A stretch of 64,000 nucleotides of DNA from Cryptomeria japonica (taxonomy: Eukaryota > Streptophyta > Pinopsida > Cupressales > Cupressaceae): contig NC_081412.1 in NCBI RefSeq assembly GCF_030272615.1, positions 23,404,432-23,468,431 on the forward strand, written 5' to 3'. The notes beneath the pieces are model-generated. The model saw only the letters and a list, made by a program, of their open reading frames with translations, searched no databases and was not told the origin of the DNA. This document shows positions 35,301-45,450 of the stretch, one piece after another (within the stretch, counting starts at the first letter, position 1; each line of letters begins with the position of its first letter). The position numbers were made by a program, and so were the translations under genes.

Positions 35301-35373
35301 CTTGGAAGGACTTAATTCTAAGGCTTCGTCTAACGGGAATAGTGTAAGTAGGGCTTATTGTTGTAAAACTCAT
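32320..35373 (-). CDS. gag-pro: Gag-protease polyprotein (1017 aa)
   Basis: Intact minus-strand ORF. An N-terminal Pro/Ser/Asn-rich region (to about residue 300) precedes a retrotransposon Gag capsid domain (about 305-480: LELYNGKGDPLTHVKTFQ, ALQWYFSLP, LMHCKQGVKEKVTDFISRYK). A CxFHxxxGHxTxxC knuckle follows (CQFHRQPGHDTEKC, near 600), typical of plant gypsy Gag. A retropepsin-like domain (about 715-835) has VLIDPSCMVNVI where DTG or DxG is usual, then LGYPWL. A basic Pro-rich tail ends the protein. The assignment to a Tat/Athila-like plant gypsy branch is inference. The protease Asp is kept, but the DPS triplet is atypical. Confidence 0.88.
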   Translation of the reverse strand: MSFTTISPTYTIPVRRSLRIKSFQGLITEKMEPNLNGLFNEDMGNSSNPLNDEEALHEVSVEQLSKLDNQFDDFRQWMSQEYPYSQALPLIEVLKRMLQSDKNGIDILRGIAHIVDSNVMPMKSCAETLGYTQPPTQDNHSIPLTTPIASIPTFPSNIMTTSIQGIPPMITNHGGNPSSSINPLSSFNPTSSFVPSMSVPIISPQMNMMQGGNSFNHSIPPCSAPPVQSSPMTNYHSVPPPYSLPSFNNITPPSQSNTSNMNSSTEATINNLAQIVSSLQQQIASMNQSKFSVPTFDVASPLSLDIVRAIPPKHVEIPHLELYNGKGDPLTHVKTFQTICTDFAYDQRLLAKLFTRTLRDKALQWYFSLPSYSITSFEQLANAFIQQFQNNISPKVTLIDLMHCKQGVKEKVTDFISRYKHLYAQISFPVPDNDIQRIFISNLQKDIREKLLFSEFTSFQQLCATLHNYQLTVSQMEQSHPMAPSDKGDSSQQPFGKFKPNRESIKFNENIINNNVNAASGVTPISKFFKKERKFTPLNESLHSIMNKLLEQNVLTLPPIRQIDPAKINSPYFDNKSFCQFHRQPGHDTEKCFALKGKIQDLIDNNTISVSGVNDKGNTSVAPPNQNLHIFTDPLPSHTSNAIDTTDSSVSPDDLVSMTPNVINFVEQQKIPKEPSITFDSSETIRAPDGPLYIVAKVKNTPCRGVLIDPSCMVNVITEEFLFTLQLNQVIYDKTNVVVKLFDAFSSPAIGSITLPIEVHNKSLDVDFAIIPSSEQFRVKLGYPWLSSMKAIASPIHKCLKFPHNGEVVTVNHSLFKPAERTSSIPIDYFWPKQFQSLPPRSDHLFKSYQKWKTNMILSLSEPRTPKLDIPIILEKEVLPLKDKTNVLPQEDSQPIPMDVTMPMINKLPKSRPIPPRHDGLGLLPKPNIPPLYGAVPPPSSYGEKRPSSSPIVQPKRPQPKHPSDKDENIPPPQSSQIPTKTRRNRSTRERRRKRRLRAQTLQSPKTPSTSIIPFSP

Positions 35374-36532
35374 GCACTAGAGAGAGAGAAGATTTTGAAT
35401 TTTTAGAGGTAGCAAATTTCAGTAAAACCAGCCAATCTTCCAGATTTAAGCTGTTAAATACAATCAGGACAATCTCCCGAAATTTCGGAAAAAATGTCTG
35501 GGACCGTGGCGCTCGGGGTGCACACGGTCCTCGCAATTTTTTTCGAAATTTGCAGGGATGAAAGTTATGATGATTTTACAGCTAACCTGAAAAAATTGAG
35601 TGATTTTACGATCTGTAGATAGGCCAAGTTAAAGTTGCAATCTCAAAATTGAACCCTACCAAGATTGTCGAAAAATGCAAAATTTGAATTTTGAAAAAGA
35701 GAGGGAAATTGAAATTTTGAATTTTATGATTTTAGAGGGAATGTTAAGAGCAATGCAAGTTTTGAAATTTAGAAGTTGACTCAATTTCACGCAAAATTCA
35801 ATTTCGAAAGCGGAAATCAAAGTTGTTGTAATTAAGCACTTAATTTCAAAAGTCACAAATTGCAAAAATTTGAATAAATCACTGAAATTTCGAATGAATG
35901 CTAACACAATTTTCAGATTTAGGACTGTAAGAAACACAATTTTGACACAAATTTCAATTTCAACAATTTTTGAATGATTAGAAGCCTCAATCCAAGCAAT
36001 CGCTAGACCAACTTTGACTGTAATTTTGAAAGTGTTAAAATTAATAAAATCAGCCAAAATTCTGGATTTTAGCAGAAAAATACAGTAAGATCTAGCTCCC
36101 GAAATTTCAGAAAAAATGTTGGGGACGATGGCGCTCGGAGTGCACACGGTCCTCGCAACTTTTTTCCAAATTTTCAGGGATGAAAGATATTATGATTTTA
36201 TTGCGGAATCCAAAGTTACAGCTGATTTGGAGATGTTTTGATTAGTGAAATTATCAGTCAAAGGTTGAATCAAGAGGGTTTCAAAAATTAGGGTTTTGAC
36301 ACTTAACCACTTAATTTTCAAAATTAAAGCACAAATATGAATTGATAATTTGTAATAGAAGGGCAGATCTGAAACAAGCATCAACAATTAAACATTTCAC
36401 AAGTTTAATTACTTAAAAAGAAAATTTAGGGTTTTTATGCAATTAACCTCTAAAATTTTGCCAAAGATCAAACATGGAAATGTAATCAAGGAATCCAATT
36501 TTTAGATCTAACTATGAATAATCAGAAAGGAT
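35374..36532 (-). other. Gypsy 5' leader with repeated GTGCAC motif
   Basis: About 1.2 kb between the primer site and gag. It contains two copies of a 31-nt GC-rich motif (35502-35532 and 36124-36154) that also occurs once in each LTR. The motif stands out from AT-rich surroundings. A 163-codon minus frame at 35656-36147 that starts inside one copy has no domain. Confidence 0.6.
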
Positions 36533-36551
36533 GTTCACGTCGGGTTCACCA
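36533..36551 (-). promoter_or_regulatory. Gypsy primer binding site
   Basis: The minus strand reads TGGTGAACCCGACGTGAAC three bases inside the 5' LTR. It begins with TGG as expected for annealing to a tRNA CCA end. I could not assign the tRNA from memory. Confidence 0.65.
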
Positions 36552-36554
36552 AAA

Positions 36555-37627
36555 TGTAAAGTGGAAAAATTGATCGAACCCTTAGTCGTTCTCCCCTCCC
36601 CAACTCCGAGGAGGGAGAAGGGAGAGTCACTAGGGTTGATGGTTTTCACTTAGGAGGGACTTTACATTCAAAAGAGGGGTTGAAACCCACAAGATCCAAT
36701 CCCACGCAATGCAGGATTGGATTCTATATGAGTTTCAAGGGTTAAGACAGCAAGGCTACCCTCTTTTGTAAAGAATGTAGATAGAATGATTGAACTAGGA
36801 ATGCATAGAAAGTGAGAAAGATTCGCTTATAAACTGAGTTAGGGATATAGGATGAAGCTGCGGACCTGGAATTAGCAGTAAAATGTCGAGACAGCGCTGT
36901 CTTGCAAATTTGAGCAAAAGTTGATGGGACGATGGCGCCCGGCGTGCACACGGTCCTCCAAAAAATCCGCGAAATGAAGGGGGATCTGTTCGTCTCTGCA
37001 CAAGGATTCCAGATCTTTAATTTCAGCCGCGTACCTGGAACCTTTTTGTAAGGATGTTTGTATCCTTATATGCGAAGGTATCGATGTTGTTGTATGTTGT
37101 ATGTTGTAGCATGTAATGTGTTGTAAGTGATCTCCTCTTCAATGGTTGAATCCTTGTCTTGAATGCAACACCTAGCCTTGAATGGAGACTTAGAATGATC
37201 AATTGCTTGAAGGAATGCTTGAATGCTTGAATGCTTGAATGCTTGAATAGAGTTTCCACACTTTTTCCATCATATCGAATGAAAGAGGAAAATGTAGTTT
37301 ATATACTTGTCAATTAGGGCTGATAAACTGATTTTCCCGACCTTAGGCCGACCAGGAAATGTTATTTTCCAATTTGCAAACAAAAAGGCCCGAAGTCCCA
37401 TAGGAGACCGGGCCCAAAATAGGGCCAGGGACCAGGGCGCTCGGCGCTCTGGTCCCACCTCCCGGGACAGCAGGGTGCAAGGAGGATCAGGCCAGGGTGC
37501 TGGAAAAATGCAGTTTTTGGTGTCATGAGCAAGTTTCGGGGTCTCCATTCAGGTTTAGTGTTGTGTCACCATCGTGAAGACCCAAATGCGGTCGAAATTG
37601 CAAGTGTCGCAATTTTAGGACGCTACA
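36555..37627 (-). repeat. Gypsy element 5' LTR (1073 bp)
   Basis: Partner of 30061-31195 with the same ends. It has one instead of three 31-bp units. Confidence 0.92.
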
Positions 37628-37632
37628 GTAGT

Positions 37633-39453
37633 ATCTGTTACTGGTAGTGGGGTATTATCCACAATATTATCAGTATCTTGTACAGTACCTATATTACCTT
37701 GCTCAGACTGTACAAATGTTGTCTCTATCTATTTAGTCTGTACACTCTCATTAGTTTTAGGATTATCTACTAGTTCATTCTAAATTTGATCTGAACTTCC
37801 TAAAATTCCTTTCCCTTTAGATTTGTCTGGAATGGTGGGAGTTGTTGCCTTAGCAAATTCTTCTTGAGAAGAAAGGAAATCAGGATTCTTTTGGAAGAAT
37901 TTATCCCAACCATCTCTAGTCTCATTTATTATCTCATTGACTCTACCCATCATTAAGTTTATTTGTCGAGGTTTATTGCTAAAGATTTTTCTATTTGCAA
38001 CTTCTATACATCTTTTCATTTCCTCATTATGTATAGAACCACACATACTCAAAATTTTAACTTCTTTAATCTCTTTGTCCCTCTTGATTGAATCTTATCT
38101 CCTTGCATCTAACTTATTATACAATGATAAAGGAATTTCCTTCAAAACCTCTACCAAAGCCTTCTTATATATATCTAAATGTAAGAAAATTGCTTCTGCT
38201 ATTTCATTTTTCTCATTAACATCTAAATCTTCATAGAAATTTGACACATTCTTCAAAATTCCATCTTTACTTACCTCATCTCTCAATTCTAAACAAGTCA
38301 TTGGGGGGATGATAGTAACATTACCAGATTCAATTGCTTCATCTATCACACTCTTTTTCTTCTTGTTGGGGGTTGCAGGAGCAGATGGAGCAGGCTTCCT
38401 CTTCTGAGTAGGTTTCCTTGCCGGAGGTGTGGATGTTGTTCTCACATTTCTTACCAGCTTCCTCCTTGGCTCTACCTTCTTCTTTTCTAGTGAAGGCTTG
38501 TCATCTTTCTTCCTCTGTACCCTTCTGAATGCAAGAGGTTGATTATCCTCTGCATCAGAGTCGGAAGTGATAGGAGATATGAAAGTTGTTGGCCTCTTTA
38601 CCTCAGGAGCACTTTTCACTATAGTTGTTGCAGCTACCATTGACGGTTGATCTACCGGTTTAGATCCAGAACCTAGTTTTGTATCTATCCTATGAATTAA
38701 ATTTTTAACGAAGGCAGATATTTTGTCTATTTTCTTTTCCCTCCTTTTCTTATTGAAACCAATTTTAACTTCAAGAGCCTTGTCCTCTGAAGTACCAAAG
38801 TGTTCAACCTTATCATCCAAAGAAGCATCAATCAACATTTTAGCATATAGTTTCAATATGTTGTCATCAACTTCATAACCCAATTCAGTGACCCATATTG
38901 TTCTAGGTTCCACCGCTTCCATGAGTGTCTCATCTATTTTTACCATGAAGCATATTTCAGTGGAGTATTTATCCACAATGTGTTTGTAGATTCTCTCCCC
39001 CAGTCTCATGTTCTCTTGAAATTTTTTAAAGAATCCCCATAACTTCTCATCCCTGTTGTTGCCAAGATTGGTGATTGCATCTTTAATCTGCATACCTATC
39101 GGTATGTCATGAGCCCAACGTTTCTTTCCGAAACCTGGTATCTCATTCATGAAATATAACATCAAGAAGACAATAAGATTGCCAAAGCAAAAAGTTCATT
39201 TCTTAACACCTTTGATCTTTCCAAGATTTAACATTAATTCACTTCTTAACCATTCACACAAATCATACTTTCCATTATTCTTTATCATTTGATATGCAAC
39301 ATGGATACAGAAACTGGCAACATAGTTCAATCGACTTGATTGTGTTACCTTGTAGCTGATGATCATGTTGGCAAATTTCACATCTGTATCTTTAATGGTG
39401 TTTATCCTCATCAACCTTCCATCATGGGTTGCATTGGTGAGCTTTTCAACCAT
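37633..39453 (-). pseudogene. Array ORF2, copy 3, N-terminal part
   Basis: Begins VEKLTNATHDGRLM at 39453. The TGA shared with copy 2 follows KIKGVKK (near 39197). The best-preserved ORF2 stretch is then open for 356 codons (39165-38095), covering LMLYFMNEIPGFGKKRWAHD, the basic KKKVEPRRKLVR region and a helical part. A stop and the 38052-37780 frame (IINETRDGWDKFFQKNPDF) follow, up to the gypsy insertion. This copy is the best one for homology searches. Confidence 0.75.
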
Positions 39454-39716
39454 AGTGTTGGAGATCTTCTTCCTTGGTTCCTATCCAACTTTGGGTAAGT
39501 CGGTTGAAAGATTTTGATTACTTCTTAGATAACTATTGGAAATCCTTTAGAATGCCTTTGCTCTCTCTTGATCGCTTGTGATTTGCCTTTTCTTCACATT
39601 GGTTTTCTCGAGTGCTGGGTGAGTGAAAATGAGTCCATTTTCCCTTTTTATTAGTGAGTAAACCCTAATTCTTACTGTCCTAAATGCTTAGCTGTGTACC
39701 CTACCGGATGTCGGTT

Positions 39717-40965
39717 TCACAATTTTATGGCAGATAAAACTCGATCAATGATCAATACAACTCTCCAGATCTCTTTCTAGATCTCTTTTGAGGAATATGC
39801 AAGATTTGCAATGATTTTGCCAACCCCTAAGGCGCATGCCTCATTTACCAGTTGAATTTCCTGTCTATGCAGGAATTCTCTATTCTACCGGTGGAGTCAC
39901 TGGTGTAGTTGTCGGTGTAGTTGTATCTCCACTTGGTTCTTCAAACTTTCTAACCCATCTCTTGGTGTGATCTTGTTATATTTCATCTACCTTCTGCTTT
40001 CCTTTCTCATTTGCTTTGTTATTGCTAACCGGTTTAGTCTTGCTTCTGCAGTACTTAGCAATATGACCTATTTTGTTGCATGCATAACATGTAACATTGT
40101 TCTTTTGAATTGCTTTGACATATCCGATGTCATTCCTTGACCTACATTGATTATCAAAATGCCCAAACTTTTTACATGCATGACATTTAACATTCATTCT
40201 ACAATCTTTTGACTTATGACCATATTTCTTGCAATTTGTTCATTGACCGGGAACTGAATTGCAGTTTTGATTTTCTCTATTTCTACATTGTTTATCCATA
40301 TGCCAAAATTTATTACAAACAAAACATCTACCATTGAATTTGTAAGCATTAGATTGCCTTACCGGTTTCCTCTGGTCTAATGAGTTCTACATACTGGTTG
40401 TCTGATTTTCATTTCCAGTACCGGATCTTTCACCTTGTACAAATCCAAGTCCTCTAGAATCTTCACTCTGCCTTTGTCTTTTCAATAAATCATCCAACTA
40501 TGCAATACTAATCTTAGTTAGATAATCCCTCAGAGTCATTATTTGTCTTTCCAGCTCTTGTTCATTATTCCAAGATTGTACCAAATCAGTTCTCAACAGA
40601 TTATTCTCATGAGCCAATATGCCACATTCTTCAAATTTGTTCTTCAAAGATACAACAAGATTTTCTTCCATCTTCTTTCTGTCCTCAATATCTTTTGACA
40701 TCCTCATAGTCAGGTCTTGGATTTTATTCTTCATGAGCGTGTTTTTTTGACTTATTTTCTGACATTGTTCCTTAAGTGCATTTTTCTCTTCATCATCCTA
40801 GTTTTGCAAAAGTTCCTTCCTCCTAGATTGAGCTAATGATAACCTTTCTTGTAGAACAAGAATGAATTCATTAACAGAATTCAATTCATCTTGCAGCTTT
40901 AAGTTCTTCATCCTTTCAACATCATAATCCTCAAGTGCCATCTCAAGTTGCTTCTCCATATCCAT
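39717..40965 (-). pseudogene. Array ORF1, copy 3
   Basis: ATG at 40965 (MDMEKQLEMALEDYDVER). The coiled coil is interrupted by a stop near 40799 and a stop after SIA near 40498, where sequence between coiled coil and knuckles is shortened. The four-knuckle region includes the shared TGA at the first Cys position of knuckle 2 (near 40240), then CHACKKFGHFDNQC and CYACNKIGHIAKYC intact (40197-39976). The decayed Pro/Thr tail ends near 39717. Confidence 0.7.
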
Positions 40966-41039
40966 GTTCAATGATTCCAGTTTCAGGATCTTCCTTAAGT
41001 TGTTAAACTTCTTCCGAGGCACCAGGATATGATACCAAT

Positions 41040-41952
41040 TGTTGGAATACAATGAATCAAAGAACCTTGAGAGGGGGGGTGAATCAGTGTTCTGTCGGTG
41101 CACCAAGATTTTAACCTTTAAACACATACACATATAAACCAGTAAATGAAGAAACATATAACATGAAGTAAATAAACTAGCCACGTGAATGAACACCATA
41201 ACACACAAAATTTTATACGTGGAAAACCTCAAAGAGGAAAAACCAAGGTGGGATTTGTGACCCACACTATCAATTCACTAGCCATATGAAAGATATTACA
41301 TAGCACGAGGGCCTGCACATTGAGGAAGGCACACTGCCTAGAGATAACTGCTCAACACAAAAGAGTCTCATTGACTACAAGTTTCTGCTGAGAAAAAACC
41401 ATAATGGGGAACTCACAAAATGCATCTACAATGCCAAAAAGAGTTACAGTTATAGCTCTTTTCTGTACCGGTTCATAATCCCTGAACCCTTTTACCGGTA
41501 TCTCTTTTCCTCCAAGAATGCTTTACAAACCATCTACTGATCATTGCATGATATTAATTTCACATACAAATGACCTACATGCATATCATTCGTATCACTT
41601 TATTCTACTATCTTGCCATATCTCAAAATGACCTAATAGACTGACTTATATACGCTCTATAAACAATATGCCTTATGTCGACTTACAATACATTACAAAA
41701 GATATTCAATGTCGGCCCTATACAATAATTACAAAATGATTTTACAAATAAAACTTTTTGGATCCCAGATTGATGTCGGCTTCACTGAAGTGTTGGATGT
41801 TTGTTCCGGTGCCGGTGATGACCCTAAATACTCCAATGTCAGTATTTGCCGGTGTATGCCTCCAATGTCATTATCTGCCAGTATATGTCTTCTATAGAAT
41901 CTTCTTGCCATCAATGACAACATATCAATCCAATGAGTGTCAATTGCCAACA
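41040..41952 (-). repeat. Array LTR D (outermost 5' LTR)
   Basis: 913 bp, TGTTGGAATACAATG to TTGCCAACA, followed by the duplication ATCCC. It is the transcriptional start side of the array on the minus strand, with a TATA near 41645. Confidence 0.9.
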
Positions 41953-43700
41953 ATCCCTTCCACCCCAAAATATTAGAAGAATCCTAATTGTCACCAACCT
42001 AATAGTCAATGACATAAAAAATATCAACCATTTTAGAAATGGAAGCAAAACCAACTCTTTTATTGTTCCAAGTAAAAATTTTATTTCTTGATTAAATATT
42101 CACTGAGTTTAGAAATGATAGATTTTATCTCAACAAAGATTAACATGAGCCTAGTCAATTAGAACCACCCAATTTCTCATCAAGCCTAAGAATAACATAA
42201 ACACATCGAACTAAGATCTAAGGAAACAATGATCCATAGAATGGATAAAACTAATATGGGACCAAAGTATGACCTTTCCTTGAAAATTAGGAGCATAAAT
42301 GTTATCAAAGAAAATGGGACCACCAAAATCAAAGAATGAAGCCACCATTGATAATGAATGGTTATTGTTCAGTCATTAGGGGTGAGCCTCTGATGTTCCT
42401 ATAAGAAATCCAATTCTCTAACAAAACCTTGAGCCCTAGTGCTATAACATTGACTACCGCTCATAATTTTACAATAAATGGAAACCACTTCCTCTAGACA
42501 GTAATATTTGGCTTATGATCCATTCTAAGTTGTTGAAAAATATTTTTGTGAGTGGTGTTTCCCAAGCCCCTAGTATTCCAAGATAATGTAATTATATTGG
42601 GGAAACATAGAATTATGCATCTAATGTTTGAATGACACCATATTCTATAGTGATTCCCCTATCATCTTCACCTTTTCCTAATATATTTCTCTCCCCACCT
42701 TAGAAATTTTATTTGATCCCCCTTCTTATTTTATTTTATTAAGTCCTAGTAGAGAAGGGGCTTTCTTCTTACCATCAACTTTTTCTCCTAAAAAAGGAGG
42801 AGCATTTCACATGGCACTATCAAGTAGGTTTGTCTTAGGAGCTTTTGCTAATGTGGGAGAAGCTACAACTAATCTATAATATACAATATTTTCTTCTTGA
42901 TGTTGTGTAAATCCCTCAATATGATCAAAATTGGAGAAACCCTCTTCATTGAATGACAATTGGATACTTGTTGAGTGATATTTTCTATTGGGTTGGATAA
43001 GGTAATAGAATTAGGTAGATCTAAGTCTTGACTAACATGAATCTTTTCATGCAAAATGGATTCAAGTTCTTCAAAATTCGCAAGGGCATCAAATCTCTTA
43101 TTAAAGTTTCACCTTGGGATGCCCTTTTTTTGATAATTTACATTCTTCCTTTTATTCTAAGATTTTATAGGAATGAACTCATTCAAATTTGGTTCTTCAA
43201 CATGAACTAGGGATTTCCCTTCTACCTTGTCAAGGTAGATGTAAAAGTCTTAGGAAATGATTGAGGGGTCCCTAAAGCCTCATTTGGATAATTTATTTAT
43301 AAATTCTCATGGTCATGGCATGCATCACATCTACATGGGAAAGCTTCATAATATATTTATAGGATCTATTACATGTTTCTCAATGAAATTTATAAAGACT
43401 CAAGTAATGGATTATTTAAATCAATTTCAACACAAATTCATGCATAGGTTGTTACCTTTATTTCAAGTGTACGATGAGAAGGGCATAAGGATTCCATATA
43501 ACAACTATTATAGATTGGAGAATATCATACCTCTCTATGATTCCATGGGAAGGCAAAAGAGGAAAAATTGGATGCTTAGAAGAGATTGTGTTAAAGTTTG
43601 ATAAATAAACACAACTTTGTTGTGAAATAAAAACCACCCTCAAAGATCATATCACAATCTACCATCCTTAAGAATACAACAAAGAAATATCCATTCAAAG
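41953..43700 (-). pseudogene. LINE-2 relic: ORF1 end and endonuclease
   Basis: The minus strand at 42600-42480 reads ITLSWNTRGLGNTTHKNIF, the start of the LINE AP endonuclease. Upstream (43200-43060) it reads EPNLNEFIPIKS, then KGIPR and FNKRFDALANFEE, the usual C-terminus of plant LINE ORF1. Around 43420-43260 a pattern like ICVEIDLNNPLLESL matches the ORF1 segment before its zinc knuckle. It joins 8209 across the array through the ATCCC duplication. Heavily mutated. Confidence 0.7.
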
Positions 43701-45450
43701 AAAAAATAATCTCCATATCTCCTTTGGTTTGCCGATTCCTTCACTACCAAGCTTCCAAGAATGGTAGAAAAATCCTATTATCCATAAATTTTCAAAGCAT
43801 ATCATGCTTGGATTAGTAGATCAAATCATCTCCAATCAATTATGAAATTATGGCCAATATAGGGTGATCTACACTTCTTGCCAAACATCTATTTGATCTA
43901 GGACAATTTTTTAATTTCTGGTCTAATTTGATGTAATTAGTTGTAATAAAATATGAGCTACATTATCATGCTTTAAAGAAGAACTTGGGTGATTAGCTCT
44001 AATGCGATTCAAACATGACCAAGGGGCATTAACAAGCAAACCAATCATGCAACCTAACTACAACACCCAATTCACAAATGAACACATTCACAACAAATTC
44101 AAAATATTTTATTCCTATGCAGGATTTAGGAATACAACATATAATTTAAGACATTACAATATTTTTTTGTTTACAATTCTTCTTTAGGCTAATGAATGTC
44201 CTAGTGAACCTACTTGCCCTTTTCTTGCAACCTTCACTATCACATTCTCTTCCCAATTCTTCTTGTCTCCTTTGGTAGTCATCTTTCTCTATCTTGATTC
44301 ATCAATTGTCGTCCTTCCTCTTTAATAGAAAACTATATAAGAGAATCTCCCAGTCGTCACTTTTCTATCTCTATGTGGCCCTTCCTAGCTAAAATCTTTG
44401 GAAAATGACCGAAATCCAAAATTATAGATAGAAAATAGGAGAAGAAAATCGATTTCCCCATGTTCTAATAGGAAGGACACATGACACACATGCACAGGTG
44501 CCCTTGATCCACTATACAAGCCATAATAACTGTTTCTGAGTTGCTTTTATAATTTTCTAGGATAACTTTTCACCTTGTTAGTGGTCTCAAGCCCATTAGG
44601 AACTCGACATTAAGCCCTTTATCAAAGGTTCCTACCTCCTTAGGAACTCTTCATATGTTATTCATAGCCTTTGTCGAGGGTTACAACCCCTTCAAAAAAT
44701 TTCAAAGTGTTGGTTCATTGCAACCCTTTGTCGAGGGTTATCATCCCATTTGGGACCATACTTGATAAGGGTTTCCAACATCTTTAGGGAATCCCAAAGC
44801 ATACTTCTCTTTGTCGATGAAATCACCAGGAAATAAAAATTGTTGATAGTTCCCAAAACTATCTAAACGTATGACTTGTAGAAAAATAACCATCTTAAAT
44901 ACTTGTCAACAAATGCACTAGAAATAGGAATGCTCGGTGCTTTTAATAGGAACAAGAATTATCAATGATTATGATGGTTCCCCAAACTCCTAAAAGGTAT
45001 AATTTGTCCTAATACAAACCAAACCTCCAATTTTTCATAACATAGATTATTTTTCTCCAATTTTCACCAAATTAAAATTGGAGATTCACATTAAGACTTT
45101 TGACTGGAAGTACTCATTTGACCAAATTTAAGATAGAAATCCCTCCTGAAGCAAACACCAAAACCAACAAAAAATACCAAAAGTAAAAGAAAAAATGAGA
45201 AAATTTTGGTTGATGTTAGATCGCTTATGGAATTAGATACACCTACATCAACCATGTTGGGTAAGAAGAATTTTGTGAGCATGACTGACAAAATGGAGTT
45301 GGATGGTAAAACCACCCTTCCATGTTGTACCCAATCTGTGAAAAACTCCATCACTAAAGTAGGCTCATTAAAAAAATTCTTCCTTCACCTCTTCTAGAAT
45401 TTGACTTGGATAAGTAGCATCCTCCTCCACCCAATTTTTTCTTCATTCTT
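43701..45450. other. Unassigned sequence upstream of LINE-2 ORF1
   Basis: No gene recognised. It is possibly more LINE-2 5' sequence. Three diverged copies of a CCTTTGTCGAGGGTT-type motif occur at 44616, 44668 and 44725, spaced 52 and 57 bases. Confidence 0.35.

Larger units (their letters stand above)
30061..37627 (-). mobile_element. Gypsy-type gag-protease element without RT or integrase
   Basis: Complete LTR element of 7567 bp. The LTRs (30061-31195 and 36555-37627) begin TGTAAAG and end GCTACA. A perfect duplication GTAGT flanks it (30056-30060 and 37628-37632). It lies inside array ORF2 copy 3. The only large ORF encodes Gag plus an aspartic-protease-like domain, so RT, RNase H and integrase must come from a partner. 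The LTRs differ at roughly 2% by eye, mostly C/T and G/A, so it is a relatively young insertion. Confidence 0.92.
28887..41039 (-). mobile_element. Array internal region 3, split by a gypsy element
   Basis: Third copy of the interior. Removing 30061-37627 and one 5-bp duplication leaves 4581 bp. The polypurine tract (28887-28898, minus AAAGGGGGATAT) is identical to that of Copia-2. Confidence 0.9.
8210..41952 (-). mobile_element. Tandem triple array of a pol-less LTR retrotransposon
   Basis: Four LTRs (8210-9114, 13701-23416, 27995-28886, 41040-41952) alternate with three internal regions of one family, all on the minus strand. The whole block is flanked by a single perfect duplication ATCCC (8205-8209 and 41953-41957) within LINE-2. 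After subtracting later insertions, the LTRs are about 905, 896, 892 and 913 bp and the interiors 4586, 4578 and 4581 bp. Each interior starts with a tRNA-Met-type primer site and ends with a polypurine tract. None encodes protease, integrase or RT. One insertion followed by unequal recombination is the simplest history. Confidence 0.9.

Noticed and set aside
35656-36147. 163-codon ORF in the gypsy leader
   Set aside because: AT-rich, low-complexity translation with a non-ATG-type start inside the repeated GC motif and no domain.
43257-43601. 114-codon plus-strand ORF
   Set aside because: It is antisense to LINE-2 ORF1; the opposite strand shows the ICVEIDLNNPLLESL pattern of LINE ORF1.
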